A stretch of 24,472 bases of DNA from Candidatus Staskawiczbacteria bacterium RIFCSPHIGHO2_02_FULL_34_10 (lineage in GTDB: Bacteria > Patescibacteriota > Minisyncoccia > Minisyncoccales > Staskawiczbacteraceae). The DNA is taken from positions 1 through 24,472 of the forward strand of contig MHOR01000029.1 of assembly GCA_001821915.1 (NCBI GenBank), in the 5' to 3' direction. Under the pieces are notes generated by a model. It was not told the DNA's origin and did not search any database. It worked only from the letters and a program-made list of their open reading frames with translations. A program made the translations under genes and the position numbers. Every line of letters begins with the position of its first letter. The stretch's first letter is position 1. Shown piece by piece: positions 15,229 to 22,524 of this stretch.

Positions 15229-17043
15229 ATGAGCCAAGAACATATTAGAAATTTTTGTATCATTGCCCATATTGACCATGGAAAATCAACTTTGGCTGAT
15301 AGGCTTTTAGATATGACAAAAACCATTGCTACTAATAAAATTACGGCGCAGTTTTTAGATAGTATGGAATTAGAAAAAGAAAAAGGGATAACGATAAAAT
15401 TAAAACCAGTGCGAATGAGCTATACGCTAAATGCTAAAAGCTATACGCTAAACCTAGTGGATACTCCCGGCCACGTCGATTTTTCATATGAAGTTTCTCG
15501 TTCGCTAGCGGCGGTTGAAGGAGCAGTATTATTGGTGGATGCCACTCAAGGCATTCAAGCGCAAACTTTGGCAAATATTGAATTGGCTAAAAAACAACAC
15601 TTGGTAATTATTCCTGTGGTAAATAAAATTGATATGCCCGCGGCTCGTGTTGAAGAGTCATGCCAGGAATTGGCAAATGTGCTTTCAATATCACCCGACG
15701 ATGTCATAAGAATTTCCGCTAAAAATGGGGTGAACGTTGAGCAAGTGTTACAAGCTGTGGTAGAAAAAATTCCGAGCCCAGAAGTAAAAAATAAAGGAGC
15801 CGAACAAAAACCCTTCCGCGCGCTCATTTTTGATTCTACCTACGATCCTTTCAAGGGAGTGCTAGCGCTCGTCAGAGTTGTTGATGGTTCAATTAAAGAC
15901 CGAGAAAAAATTGAATTAGTGGCGACAAAAACTCAAGCTGAAATAAAAGAACTTGGATATTTAAACCCTGCAATTAGTCCGCAAAAAGAAATTTTTGCTG
16001 GTGAAATCGGTTATATCGCCACCGGTATAAAAGAGCCGGGTAAAGTTCGTGTGGGGGATACTATCGTTAAATTCGAAATTCGAAATTCGAAATTCGAAAT
16101 TCCGGCTCTTCCTGGGTATCAAGAACCAAACCCGATGGTCTTTGCTAGCTTTTACCCAGAAAATCCGGAAGAATTTGATGTGCTTAAGGTTGCGCTAGGA
16201 AAATTAAAACTGCAGGACCCGGCTTTAGTCTATGAAGCTGAAATGAAAGAAGCTTTGGGTCGCGGATTTCGCTGTGGATTTTTAGGCACGCTTCACGTTG
16301 AAATTATTTCAGAACGGCTGGAAAGGGAATTTAACTTGGGATTGGTCATTTCAACGCCATCAGTAATTTATAGAATTTTTGATAAAAAAAACCAAGAAAG
16401 GGTAATTTACTCGGCTTCCGATTGGCCTGATCCTTTTAGTATAGAAAGTATGCAAGAGCCATGGGTTTTGTTGGAAATTATTGCGCCATCTAGTTATTTA
16501 GGAAAACTCATGGAAGTACTAAAAGATGTGCGGGGAAACTATTTAGAAACTAATTATTTATCAGCTGAAAGGGCGATTATAAAATATGAGGCGCCGCTAC
16601 GCGCCATTGTGGCAAACTTGTATGACAAAATAAAAAGCACTAGTCAGGGGTACGCGTCGCTTAACTACACGATGCTTGGGTATCGACCAGCAGTATTGGT
16701 AAAAATGGAAATTTGGATTGCCGGCCGCGCCGAAGAAGCTTTTAGTCGTATTGTAGAAGAAGGAGATGCCTATGAACAAGGCAAAAAATTAGTAGAAAAA
16801 TTAAAAGAAGCGCTACCTCAACAACAGTTTATGGTCGCCATTCAGGCAGTAATTGGCGGAAAAGTAATTGCGCGAGAAACCATTTCAGCCCGCCGCAAAG
16901 ACGTTACGGGTTATTTGTACGGCGGCGACAAAAGTCGCAAAAAGAAGCTTCTTGAAAAACAAAAGAAAGGCAAAAAGTTAATGAAAGACAAAGGTACTGT
17001 CAACATCCCCAGCAAAACGTTTTTAGAAATCTTTAGGTCATAA
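15229..17043 (+). CDS. lepA: Elongation factor 4 (LepA)
   Basis: This 604-residue ribosome-associated GTPase acts on stalled or mispositioned ribosomes by back-translocation. Visible motifs are AHIDHGKST (13-21), LEKEKGITIK (48-57), DTPGHVD (78-84) and NKID (132-135). The LepA-specific C-terminus is DKSRKKKLLEKQKKGKKL, then NIPSKTFLEIF. Length fits the family. Two segments come from simple repeats: SYTLNAKSYTLN (64-75), a duplicated unit of 21 bases, and residues about 281-292, where a 7-base unit repeated nearly five times gives KFEIRNSKFEI inside domain II. The frame is kept through both. The start lies directly after the 48-base palindrome. Confidence 0.96.
   Translation: MSQEHIRNFCIIAHIDHGKSTLADRLLDMTKTIATNKITAQFLDSMELEKEKGITIKLKPVRMSYTLNAKSYTLNLVDTPGHVDFSYEVSRSLAAVEGAVLLVDATQGIQAQTLANIELAKKQHLVIIPVVNKIDMPAARVEESCQELANVLSISPDDVIRISAKNGVNVEQVLQAVVEKIPSPEVKNKGAEQKPFRALIFDSTYDPFKGVLALVRVVDGSIKDREKIELVATKTQAEIKELGYLNPAISPQKEIFAGEIGYIATGIKEPGKVRVGDTIVKFEIRNSKFEIPALPGYQEPNPMVFASFYPENPEEFDVLKVALGKLKLQDPALVYEAEMKEALGRGFRCGFLGTLHVEIISERLEREFNLGLVISTPSVIYRIFDKKNQERVIYSASDWPDPFSIESMQEPWVLLEIIAPSSYLGKLMEVLKDVRGNYLETNYLSAERAIIKYEAPLRAIVANLYDKIKSTSQGYASLNYTMLGYRPAVLVKMEIWIAGRAEEAFSRIVEEGDAYEQGKKLVEKLKEALPQQQFMVAIQAVIGGKVIARETISARRKDVTGYLYGGDKSRKKKLLEKQKKGKKLMKDKGTVNIPSKTFLEIFRS
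16069..16103 (+). repeat. In-frame 7-base tandem repeat within lepA
   Basis: Nearly five copies of aaattcg in tandem. Since 7 is not a multiple of 3, the copies are read in different frames, giving KFEIRNSKFEI. Loss or gain of one unit would shift the frame, so this is a possible on/off site in an otherwise conserved gene. Confidence 0.8.
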
Positions 17044-17080
17044 TCAATCAATAAAGCTTTATAAAACTAAATCAAATAAT

Positions 17081-17782
17081 ATGCAAAAACGAACACTTAG
17101 GCAAATCACACAATCTCTAAAAGAACTCTCAAAAAAGGGATGGATTAAGTCTAATAGAAGTCATAATACCGGAATAGGGAAAACTTTAGAAGATCATCTT
17201 AATATAACAGAAAACAATATTGCTCTGCCAGATTTTGGAGTAATGGAGTTGAAATCTCAAAGATTTGATACTCTTTCAATGATGACTTTATTTACAAAGA
17301 GTCCCGAGGGTATTACTAATACTGAAATTCGAAAGCGTTTTGGTTATCCTGATAAAGAATTTCCTAAAATTAAGATACTTCATCAAACTATATCAGGTGG
17401 CAAAAGAAACGCTATGGGTTTTCAGACTAAGATTGATGAGAAAAAAGGTAAATTACTAATTCTTAAAAAAGGAGAACTTCTAGGATATTACAGTTTGACA
17501 TTTTTAAAACAGAAAGCGATAGAAAAAATAGGGAATGGTTTAATATTAGTTCGTGCCCAAACAAAAAAGATTAGGAGAAATGAATATTTTCATTATAAGG
17601 ATGCATATTTTCTAAAAGAAATTGATCCTACGAAATTTCTTGCTCACTCAAAGTATGATATTCGTCTAGGCGTATACCATAGTGGTAAAAATGTAGGGAA
17701 ACCACATGATCATGGTTCTGCATTTCGTTTGACTGAAAAATCTTTGCCACTTTTATTTAAAATTCACAAGAAAATCCTCTAG
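17081..17782 (+). CDS. Type II restriction endonuclease, MvaI/BcnI-like
   Basis: A 233-residue protein whose length and pattern fit the MvaI/BcnI family of monomeric type II enzymes, which cut CCWGG or CCSGG. The nuclease centre is probably LPDFGVMELKSQ (D51, E56, K58), the PD-(D/E)xK arrangement. KSNRSHNTGIGKTLEDHL precedes it, and GVYHSGKNVGKPHDHGSAFR near the C-terminus also fits my memory of the family. Its stop overlaps the stop of the convergent methyltransferase gene by 3 bases within CTAG. MvaI and BcnI are paired with N4-cytosine methylases, matching the TSPPY-type methylase next door. The start is 37 bases after lepA and no ribosome binding site stands out. The recognition site cannot be read from sequence. 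Confidence 0.72.
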   Translation: MQKRTLRQITQSLKELSKKGWIKSNRSHNTGIGKTLEDHLNITENNIALPDFGVMELKSQRFDTLSMMTLFTKSPEGITNTEIRKRFGYPDKEFPKIKILHQTISGGKRNAMGFQTKIDEKKGKLLILKKGELLGYYSLTFLKQKAIEKIGNGLILVRAQTKKIRRNEYFHYKDAYFLKEIDPTKFLAHSKYDIRLGVYHSGKNVGKPHDHGSAFRLTEKSLPLLFKIHKKIL

Positions 17783-19653
17783 TTTTTTCTAAGTATTACT
17801 ATACTTTCCTTATTCATTGTTTCCTCCAAAGCACCGACGATGTTTGTTGGAGAATTTTTGATTGGCATTCTTTTGCCCGGAATATTACGGACAATGATAT
17901 TTTCACAAGTAAATCCTATTTTTTCTGCTAATTCGGCGATAATAAAATCGGTAGGAATTCTCACTTGTTTAACTAATCTATTTCCAACAACAAGACAAAA
18001 ATACTTTTTTGGTTTAAGTATTTGGTATGCTTGTCTTAAGCAATCATTTAATCCAAGATTAAAGCTCAACACATCTCTTGCCCTTGCTTCGTCTTGTTTT
18101 ACAATTTTTTCTAATGATTCTTTTATATAACTTGATGAAAGTGAGTGGATTAAATTTTTTGTAGCTTTGCCTCCGAGAAGATTGTTATCTACACTAGAAG
18201 CATCATTTGGATTTTCGAACATATCAATCCATTGAGAAGAAAGCCTGGAAAACTGTCCATAAGCAACCGTAGTACGACTATCGCCATAAGGAGGAGAAGT
18301 AATAATGCAATCAATAGAATTTGCTTTAATCCCATTGTCTTTTGACGAATCGCCGTAGATTATTTTTGTCCAAGAATCCTTTTTTACATCTTTGTAAAAA
18401 TCAGTCATTCCTGCGATATTTTTTTCTGCGTGCTTACGAAATATACTAATGACATCCGGATTGTGTTTTTCCAATTTGTCAATTTTAACTCGAACTAATT
18501 TAAATTCTCCAGTATTTGTATTTGAGGAATAGCGAACTGTTTCACTAAAGGCAACCATTAAAAAATTTTGAATTGTTTTGTCTTTTATTTCTTGTATAGC
18601 TTTCTTTAGTTTCGTTAGTTTAACTATTACCTTTTCCTTGAACCAAAAATTAATATTCTTAAAATCAGGCCTTTCTATTTCGTTATCTTTAATCTTTTGC
18701 ACTCTATTAAGTAAAGCGATATACTCTTTTGTTAACTTTTGAGGATTAATTGGAGTTGTTTTTGCTTTAGCAAGAAAAATAGCCAATGGATTAAGATCAA
18801 TGCCATAGGCGTTTCTTCCTATTAATCTGCTTTCAACTAAAGCTGAACCAGAGCCACAGAAAATATCACAAATAGTATCGCCTTCCTTGCTATATGTTTC
18901 TAATAATCTTCGCCCGACTTGTGGAATAAACATTGCTGGATAAGTATGTATTCCGTGCGTGTGCGATTTTGTTTTTTCTCCTTTGTAATCCCATGAATAA
19001 TCTATGTGGCGAATATATTTTTCCTTAAAACTACGCTCTTCAATTTTTGGCTCAAGGTTGCGTATGATTTTTACAACAACGCCCCGCACTTCAATTTCTT
19101 TACGGTAAATTGGTAACATATTTTGATTACCCGGCTGTAGTCTGAACTGATTTCTTTCACGGTAGATTTTTTTAAGAGTTGCCGAGTTATCATCAATTAT
19201 AGCAACTACAGTTTGCCCATTTTCAGCGATTGATTGTTTCTTTAGAACTACTATATCGCCATCAAAAATTCCGTCATCGATCATGCTGTTCCCGGATACT
19301 CTTAATGCATAATAGTCTTTTATTTTTCCTATTCCGTTATCGGGGATCGAGATAGTTTCGCCCATAATTTCAATTGCTTCAATCGGTTGTCCTGCTGCGA
19401 TAGTTCCTAATACGGGGATTTCTATCAGTCTTGTATTATTTTTTTCTATTATTTCTATGGCTCTAGCGCAGTGTTCAGTTTTACTTAAATAGCCCCCTTT
19501 TTTTAGATTTTCTACATGTTGGTGTACTGTGGATTTCGCCAATTTAAAATGCTTTCGCATGTCTTCTAAAGAGGGCGGGTAGTCATACTTTTTGAGATAG
19601 TTTTTTATGTAAATCAGAATCAGTTTTTGCTTTGGAGTTAATGTAGTTGACAT
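17779..19653 (-). CDS. LexA-like repressor fused to a TSPPY-type DNA methyltransferase
   Basis: Residues 1 to about 200 are a complete LexA: a winged helix (TPKQKLILIYIKNYL, then SLEDMRKHFKLAKSTVHQHV) followed by an S24 latent protease with an Ala87-Gly88 cleavage site (TIAAGQP), catalytic S123 in VSGNSM and K161 in ATLKKI. Residues about 205-624 are a DNA methyltransferase with SAM motif DIFCGSGS (263-270), GIDLNP, a long variable region (about 300-440, the likely target recognition domain) and catalytic TSPPY (452-456). TSPPY is typical of N4-cytosine methylases, and the order (SAM motif, long spacer, catalytic motif) is alpha-like. It should protect DNA from the convergent MvaI/BcnI-like endonuclease. 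If the LexA part works, RecA-induced self-cleavage would separate the methylase from its operator-binding domain. The promoter carries two SOS half-sites. The single open frame argues against an assembly join. Confidence 0.88.
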   Translation of the reverse strand: MSTTLTPKQKLILIYIKNYLKKYDYPPSLEDMRKHFKLAKSTVHQHVENLKKGGYLSKTEHCARAIEIIEKNNTRLIEIPVLGTIAAGQPIEAIEIMGETISIPDNGIGKIKDYYALRVSGNSMIDDGIFDGDIVVLKKQSIAENGQTVVAIIDDNSATLKKIYRERNQFRLQPGNQNMLPIYRKEIEVRGVVVKIIRNLEPKIEERSFKEKYIRHIDYSWDYKGEKTKSHTHGIHTYPAMFIPQVGRRLLETYSKEGDTICDIFCGSGSALVESRLIGRNAYGIDLNPLAIFLAKAKTTPINPQKLTKEYIALLNRVQKIKDNEIERPDFKNINFWFKEKVIVKLTKLKKAIQEIKDKTIQNFLMVAFSETVRYSSNTNTGEFKLVRVKIDKLEKHNPDVISIFRKHAEKNIAGMTDFYKDVKKDSWTKIIYGDSSKDNGIKANSIDCIITSPPYGDSRTTVAYGQFSRLSSQWIDMFENPNDASSVDNNLLGGKATKNLIHSLSSSYIKESLEKIVKQDEARARDVLSFNLGLNDCLRQAYQILKPKKYFCLVVGNRLVKQVRIPTDFIIAELAEKIGFTCENIIVRNIPGKRMPIKNSPTNIVGALEETMNKESIVILRKN

Positions 19654-19682
19654 GGTATTTTGTAAAATGATAATATTATATA

Positions 19683-19710
19683 ATTATACCGAACATTTAC
19701 CGAACATAAA
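19683..19710 (-). promoter_or_regulatory. Promoter with two SOS-box half-sites before the LexA-methyltransferase gene
   Basis: Read on the minus strand, a -10 TATAAT (19683-19688) is preceded by 16 bases and a weak -35 (TTTATG, 19705-19710). The spacer and -35 hold two exact copies of ATGTTCGGTA, at 19698-19707 and 19687-19696, 11 bases apart, about one helical turn. GTTCG/CGAAC is the half-site of the Bacillus-type LexA operator, usually arranged as an inverted repeat; here the copies are direct repeats. Binding there would block RNA polymerase, so autorepression is likely. Confidence 0.65.
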
Positions 19711-19720
19711 AGTCAGTCGA

Positions 19721-19729
19721 TGTGGATAA
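19721..19729 (-). promoter_or_regulatory. Consensus DnaA box
   Basis: TGTGGATAA here is TTATCCACA on the minus strand, an exact DnaA 9-mer. It lies in the gap between the divergent LexA-methyltransferase gene and the next gene, 11 bases upstream of the putative -35. It may tie this promoter to replication state, or be a chance match. Confidence 0.4.
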
Positions 19730-19751
19730 CTTTAATATTAAATAATTTAAC

Positions 19752-20114
19752 ATGACAAAAGAAAAAAACAATCCAACGGAAATAAAAAAGATTAAAGAAA
19801 TAAGTGATCAAAAAGATACGTTGGTTGAAGTTCACTTTCCTGATAAGATTAATATTGAATTAGTACAAGCAAACGAATTGCGTCATTACGAAATTTTTAC
19901 GTGGTCAGCTTCTTTGTTGGCGACTATAGCAGTTGGATTTTGGGTTGGTTATTTTACTACTGGCCCCAAGAGCAATCAATTACTTTGGACTGCAATAGCG
20001 TTTTCAATACTCTTTCTGGTTTCTTTGGGTATGGCTATTTACTATAGGACAAAAGTTTATCATGGTAGCTTAATTAAGACTTCAACACTTTCTGAGTTTA
20101 AATTAAAAGAATAA
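19752..20114 (+). CDS. Small membrane protein, unknown
   Basis: A 120-residue protein with a charged N-terminal half (about 1-50, rich in Lys, Glu and Asp) and two hydrophobic segments (about 49-68 and 78-97), followed by a short polar tail. No family is recognised. It is divergent from the LexA-methyltransferase gene across a 98-base gap holding the SOS half-sites and a DnaA box, so it could share that control. The next small gene starts 2 bases after its stop. Membrane location is the only inference I would make. Confidence 0.55.
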   Translation: MTKEKNNPTEIKKIKEISDQKDTLVEVHFPDKINIELVQANELRHYEIFTWSASLLATIAVGFWVGYFTTGPKSNQLLWTAIAFSILFLVSLGMAIYYRTKVYHGSLIKTSTLSEFKLKE

Positions 20115-20116
20115 TC

Positions 20117-20377
20117 GTGAAAAAAGTTATGGATGAAGCAAAATATAAAATTTATGAAAACATTGTTTTATTGGTTATTGTATTGTCGGTAATTTATCCA
20201 ATTAATAGTAACTATTTAGTAGAAAAAGAAAAATACCCAGATGTTCCCGTTGAGCAGAGGCAAGTTTTTCCAATAAGACAGCTCTTTTTTGGGGGTGCAA
20301 GTGCATCTGCATTTATTGTTTCAACTGATTCCGATATAGCTACTAATTATCCATATAAAAGCTATGACCGAAGTTAA
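20117..20377 (+). CDS. Small protein with one membrane segment, unknown
   Basis: An 86-residue frame starting at GTG (20117), with an in-frame ATG 12 bases later (20129) as an alternative start. One hydrophobic stretch (IVLLVIVLSVIYPI) precedes a polar remainder. No family is recognised. It follows the previous small gene by 2 bases and overlaps the nuclease gene by 14 bases in another frame, which suggests a short operon of all three. Confidence 0.5.
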   Translation: MKKVMDEAKYKIYENIVLLVIVLSVIYPINSNYLVEKEKYPDVPVEQRQVFPIRQLFFGGASASAFIVSTDSDIATNYPYKSYDRS

Positions 20378-21239
20378 ACAAGATAAATATAGCGCGATAT
20401 GGGTTTCATATTCCTCAATTGGGGACTTTTTGAAGTGTCCTCGGGGTTACTTTTTAAAAAATATTTACCGAAACGAAAGGAATCGGAAAATAAATGTAGT
20501 AAGTCCTTCGCTTTCGCTGGGAAGCGCGGTTCATGAAGTGCTAGAAGGATTATTAAATTATAAAGCAGAAGAGCGGGCATTGCAGCCGTTGGGAGCGCAA
20601 TTTGAAGAAAATTGGAAAAAGTTTTCGGGTAAGCAAGGAGGGTTCAAGACCAAAGAAGAAGAGACCGAAGCAAAAGCGAGGGGATTGGCAATGATTGCGC
20701 GGGTGGCAAAAAATATGGGGCCACTTTTGCATAAAGCCGTAAAACTACCGCCGCACGCAAATGATATGCCGCCGAATTTTATTTTATCAGAAGAAGAAAA
20801 TATTGTTTTGTCCGGTAAAATTGATTGGTTGGAATATGTTGAAGCTGATGATAGTGTGCGAGTGATTGATTTTAAAACTGGTAAAAAAGATGAGGATCAA
20901 AATTCTTTACAGTTGCCAATTTACACCTTACTTTTAAATGCTTTGCAAAAGCGAAAAGTATCGGGCGCGACCTATTGGTATCTTGAAAGAAACGATACAC
21001 CAACTAATGTGGCGCTTCCTAATATTGTGGTGGCGAGAGAAAAAGTTTTGGAAGCCGCTATGAAAGTTAAAAAAGCGCGGGAAGTGGGAGTTTTTGAATG
21101 CCCGCGTAGAGTTGGGGGATCTGCCCTGAGTCGCGCCGAAGGGTGTTTTGCTTGCAGAGATTTTGAGAAAATTTTGCGGGGTGAAGCTGAATTAGTGAAA
21201 GTAGATGAAGTAAGGCGAACAGAATTGTATATGGTTTAA
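20364..21239 (+). CDS. PD-(D/E)XK nuclease, RecB/Cas4-like, with possible iron-sulfur cysteines
   Basis: A 291-residue single-domain nuclease of the PDDEXK_1 type. Motifs are SLGSAVHEVLE (H57), SGKIDWLEY (D154), VIDFKTGKK (D169, K171) and the QLPIY box around residue 183. Cysteines C25, C246, C261 and C264 match in number and placement (one N-terminal, three C-terminal) the iron-sulfur cluster of Cas4 and AddB. The family trims DNA ends in recombination and repair. No CRISPR genes or arrays lie nearby, so a repair role is more likely. Residues about 248-260 (RVGGSALSRAEG) lie over a partial palindrome (ccctgag to cgaaggg, 21124-21143) and look inserted between two of the cysteines. The first 14 bases overlap the preceding small gene. 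Confidence 0.82.
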   Translation: MTEVKQDKYSAIWVSYSSIGDFLKCPRGYFLKNIYRNERNRKINVVSPSLSLGSAVHEVLEGLLNYKAEERALQPLGAQFEENWKKFSGKQGGFKTKEEETEAKARGLAMIARVAKNMGPLLHKAVKLPPHANDMPPNFILSEEENIVLSGKIDWLEYVEADDSVRVIDFKTGKKDEDQNSLQLPIYTLLLNALQKRKVSGATYWYLERNDTPTNVALPNIVVAREKVLEAAMKVKKAREVGVFECPRRVGGSALSRAEGCFACRDFEKILRGEAELVKVDEVRRTELYMV

Positions 21240-21292
21240 AAATTGCGCCTATATTCTAAAATGACTAGTTGCAAGGTAATTATTTAAAACCC

Positions 21293-21321
21293 TTGACAAG
21301 GTTATGTTTAAGTGATACAAT
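21293..21321 (+). promoter_or_regulatory. Strong promoter of the DGR target gene
   Basis: TTGACA (21293-21298), 17-base spacer, TACAAT (21316-21321). Transcription would start near 21328, leaving a leader of about 170 bases before the variable-protein start. It is among the best promoter matches in the window. Confidence 0.8.
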
Positions 21322-21359
21322 AAGCCATAGTGAAAACCAGCACTTTTACAGCTAAATTC

Positions 21360-21447
21360 ACCCAGACACCATGTGTCTGGGTACACCCAAAAAGCAGTCG
21401 TAGCCATAAGCCAATAATCACATTGTTGTTTTATGGCTATGACTGCT
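21360..21447 (+). promoter_or_regulatory. Structured leader of the DGR target gene with a 10-codon upstream frame
   Basis: Two hairpins lie between promoter and start codon: a 10-bp stem (21360-21369 with 21373-21382) and a 17-bp stem with one G-U (21393-21409 with 21431-21447). A small frame (ATG 21371 to TAG 21403, peptide MCLGTPKKQS) starts in the first loop and ends inside the 5' arm of the second stem. It has no clear ribosome binding site, so its translation is uncertain. The arrangement could be an attenuation-like switch or an mRNA stabiliser. AAAGGG at 21484-21489 serves the main start. Confidence 0.5.
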
Positions 21448-21496
21448 AATATCGGCAGACCCAAGCGCTACCTTTTCCCAAGAAAGGGATGACGAC

Positions 21497-22120
21497 ATGG
21501 CTTCTACCATGACCGCATCAGAGCAATCGATGACCGACGGCCAGATCGACAACATTGTCGACAAGTTCCGCGCCGCACTGCGCAAGCATCGTTCGGAATT
21601 TCCGCACGATGTCGTGCGGAACGTGCTCGGTCTGAAAAACCTTGGCATGGAATGCATGGCTCCCTTCCGCGCCCGCGTGGAAGCGATCAGTAACTTGATC
21701 ACTCGCCGCGTCAAGGTGAATCGCACTCGCAACGCGCAAGCCGCTCTAGACGCCACCGGACGTAGGCAGTACACCGACAAGGATGTCGTCAATGCCATGC
21801 CCCAAGGCGAAGGCGAGGAAGCGGAAGTCGTCTTCTTCAATCTCGGTCGCTACGTGAGCAACGCGGAGCTGGAAAAGGAGTACGAGATCCGCGTTCTCAA
21901 ACCCGCTGACCCGTATTCTCTCGCCACCGTCAACGAAACCGATCAAGCTTTCGCCGACCAGAAGCCCAATGCCACTCATTGGCAAGACGTTGATGGCAAG
22001 TGGTGTTACGCCGCTTTCAGCCGGTGGGACGACGGCGGGCGCAATGTGAGTGTCAATCGCGGCAAGGATGATTGGGATGGCGGCTGGTGGTTTGGTGGCG
22101 TCCGCAAGTATCAAAAATAA
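21497..22120 (+). CDS. DGR target: variable protein with C-type-lectin-like C-terminus
   Basis: A 207-residue protein whose C-terminal half (about 105-207) fits the formylglycine/C-lectin-like fold used by DGR targets: FNLGRYVSNAEL, ATHWQDVDGKWCYAAFSRW, and the end WWFGGVRK. Residues 172-204 lie in the variable region (22011-22109) matched to the template repeat at 22525-22623. Eleven residues differ from the template, mostly to Gly, Ser, Asp or Arg. The N-terminal half is helical and charged, with no signal peptide or membrane segment, so the protein is probably cytoplasmic or exported by another route. The gene is much richer in G+C than its neighbours (about 55% in a sampled stretch), with G/C-ending codons, suggesting separate origin or selection. 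The start is set by AAAGGG 8 bases before ATG. It is probably a binding protein with a diversifiable surface; the ligand is unknown. Confidence 0.9.
   Translation: MASTMTASEQSMTDGQIDNIVDKFRAALRKHRSEFPHDVVRNVLGLKNLGMECMAPFRARVEAISNLITRRVKVNRTRNAQAALDATGRRQYTDKDVVNAMPQGEGEEAEVVFFNLGRYVSNAELEKEYEIRVLKPADPYSLATVNETDQAFADQKPNATHWQDVDGKWCYAAFSRWDDGGRNVSVNRGKDDWDGGWWFGGVRKYQK
22011..22109 (+). repeat. DGR variable region (VR)
   Basis: This aligns without gaps to the template repeat at 22525-22623. Of 99 positions, 14 differ, and each is A in the template and G here. The other 15 template adenines are unchanged and no C, G or T differs. The last 20-plus bases before the end (tggtggtttggtggcgtccg) are identical and would serve as the initiation-of-homology region. 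Confidence 0.93.
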
Positions 22121-22172
22121 CTTGATTCCTTGGAACTCTAGCGCTTGTGTGGGGTTCTGGAATCTTGGCGTT

Positions 22173-22224
22173 AAGTCTCGTTCTGGTTTTGCATAAGCAA
22201 AACCAGAACGAGACTTCTTTTTTT
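22173..22224 (+). terminator. 20-bp hairpin with T run after the DGR target gene
   Basis: Arms 22173-22192 and 22197-22216 are exact complements around the loop ataa, followed by a T run (22218-22224). It ends the target transcript. DGRs such as that of phage BPP-1 also need a hairpin just downstream of the variable region for retargeting. This one lies 64 bases after the variable region, farther than in BPP-1, so that second role is speculative. Confidence 0.88.
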
Positions 22225-22524
22225 ACAAAAAGCATGTATACTTAATATCGGATAGTAGGCTAATATGCCTGCGGTCGTGGGCGGTGGGACAAATGATGCA
22301 GTTGATATTTTACTGGTGGGGCGCAGCTCCAGGCGGTCGAATTCTATATTTCAGGAATATGCAGATTTCCAGGAGTTAAGGCTTTTGGAAGCGCCACACC
22401 TGATTAGTAAAAAATTAAAGATACTTGGCGCAAGACACTAGAGTATGAGTACATCTCTGAAAGTTTGAGTGTTATGGTAGGACTTAAGGGGCAGTGGCAT
22501 GGACGGTGTTTTGCGTAATACTGC
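22225..22524 (+). other. Non-coding stretch upstream of the template repeat (probable 5' part of the DGR RNA)
   Basis: No credible gene is present. A weak promoter candidate is the TATACT/TAATAT cluster at about 22237-22248. At 22389-22393 and 22431-22435, gcgcc and ggcgc could pair. Just before the template, pieces resembling the target (an AGTGG, a TGTTTTGC and the start of CCGCTTTC) are separated by about 9 and 10 extra bases, as if an older copy of the target's 5' part had been broken. In known DGRs the RNA flanking the template is needed for cDNA priming, so this stretch is likely transcribed. Confidence 0.4.

Noticed and set aside
20364..21239. Cas4 of a CRISPR system
   Set aside because: No cas1/cas2 or regularly spaced repeats are in the window; a general RecB-type nuclease explains it.
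21418..22114. Minus-strand frames opposite the DGR target
   Set aside because: Shadow frames caused by high G+C; they overlap the certain target gene and have no recognisable domains.
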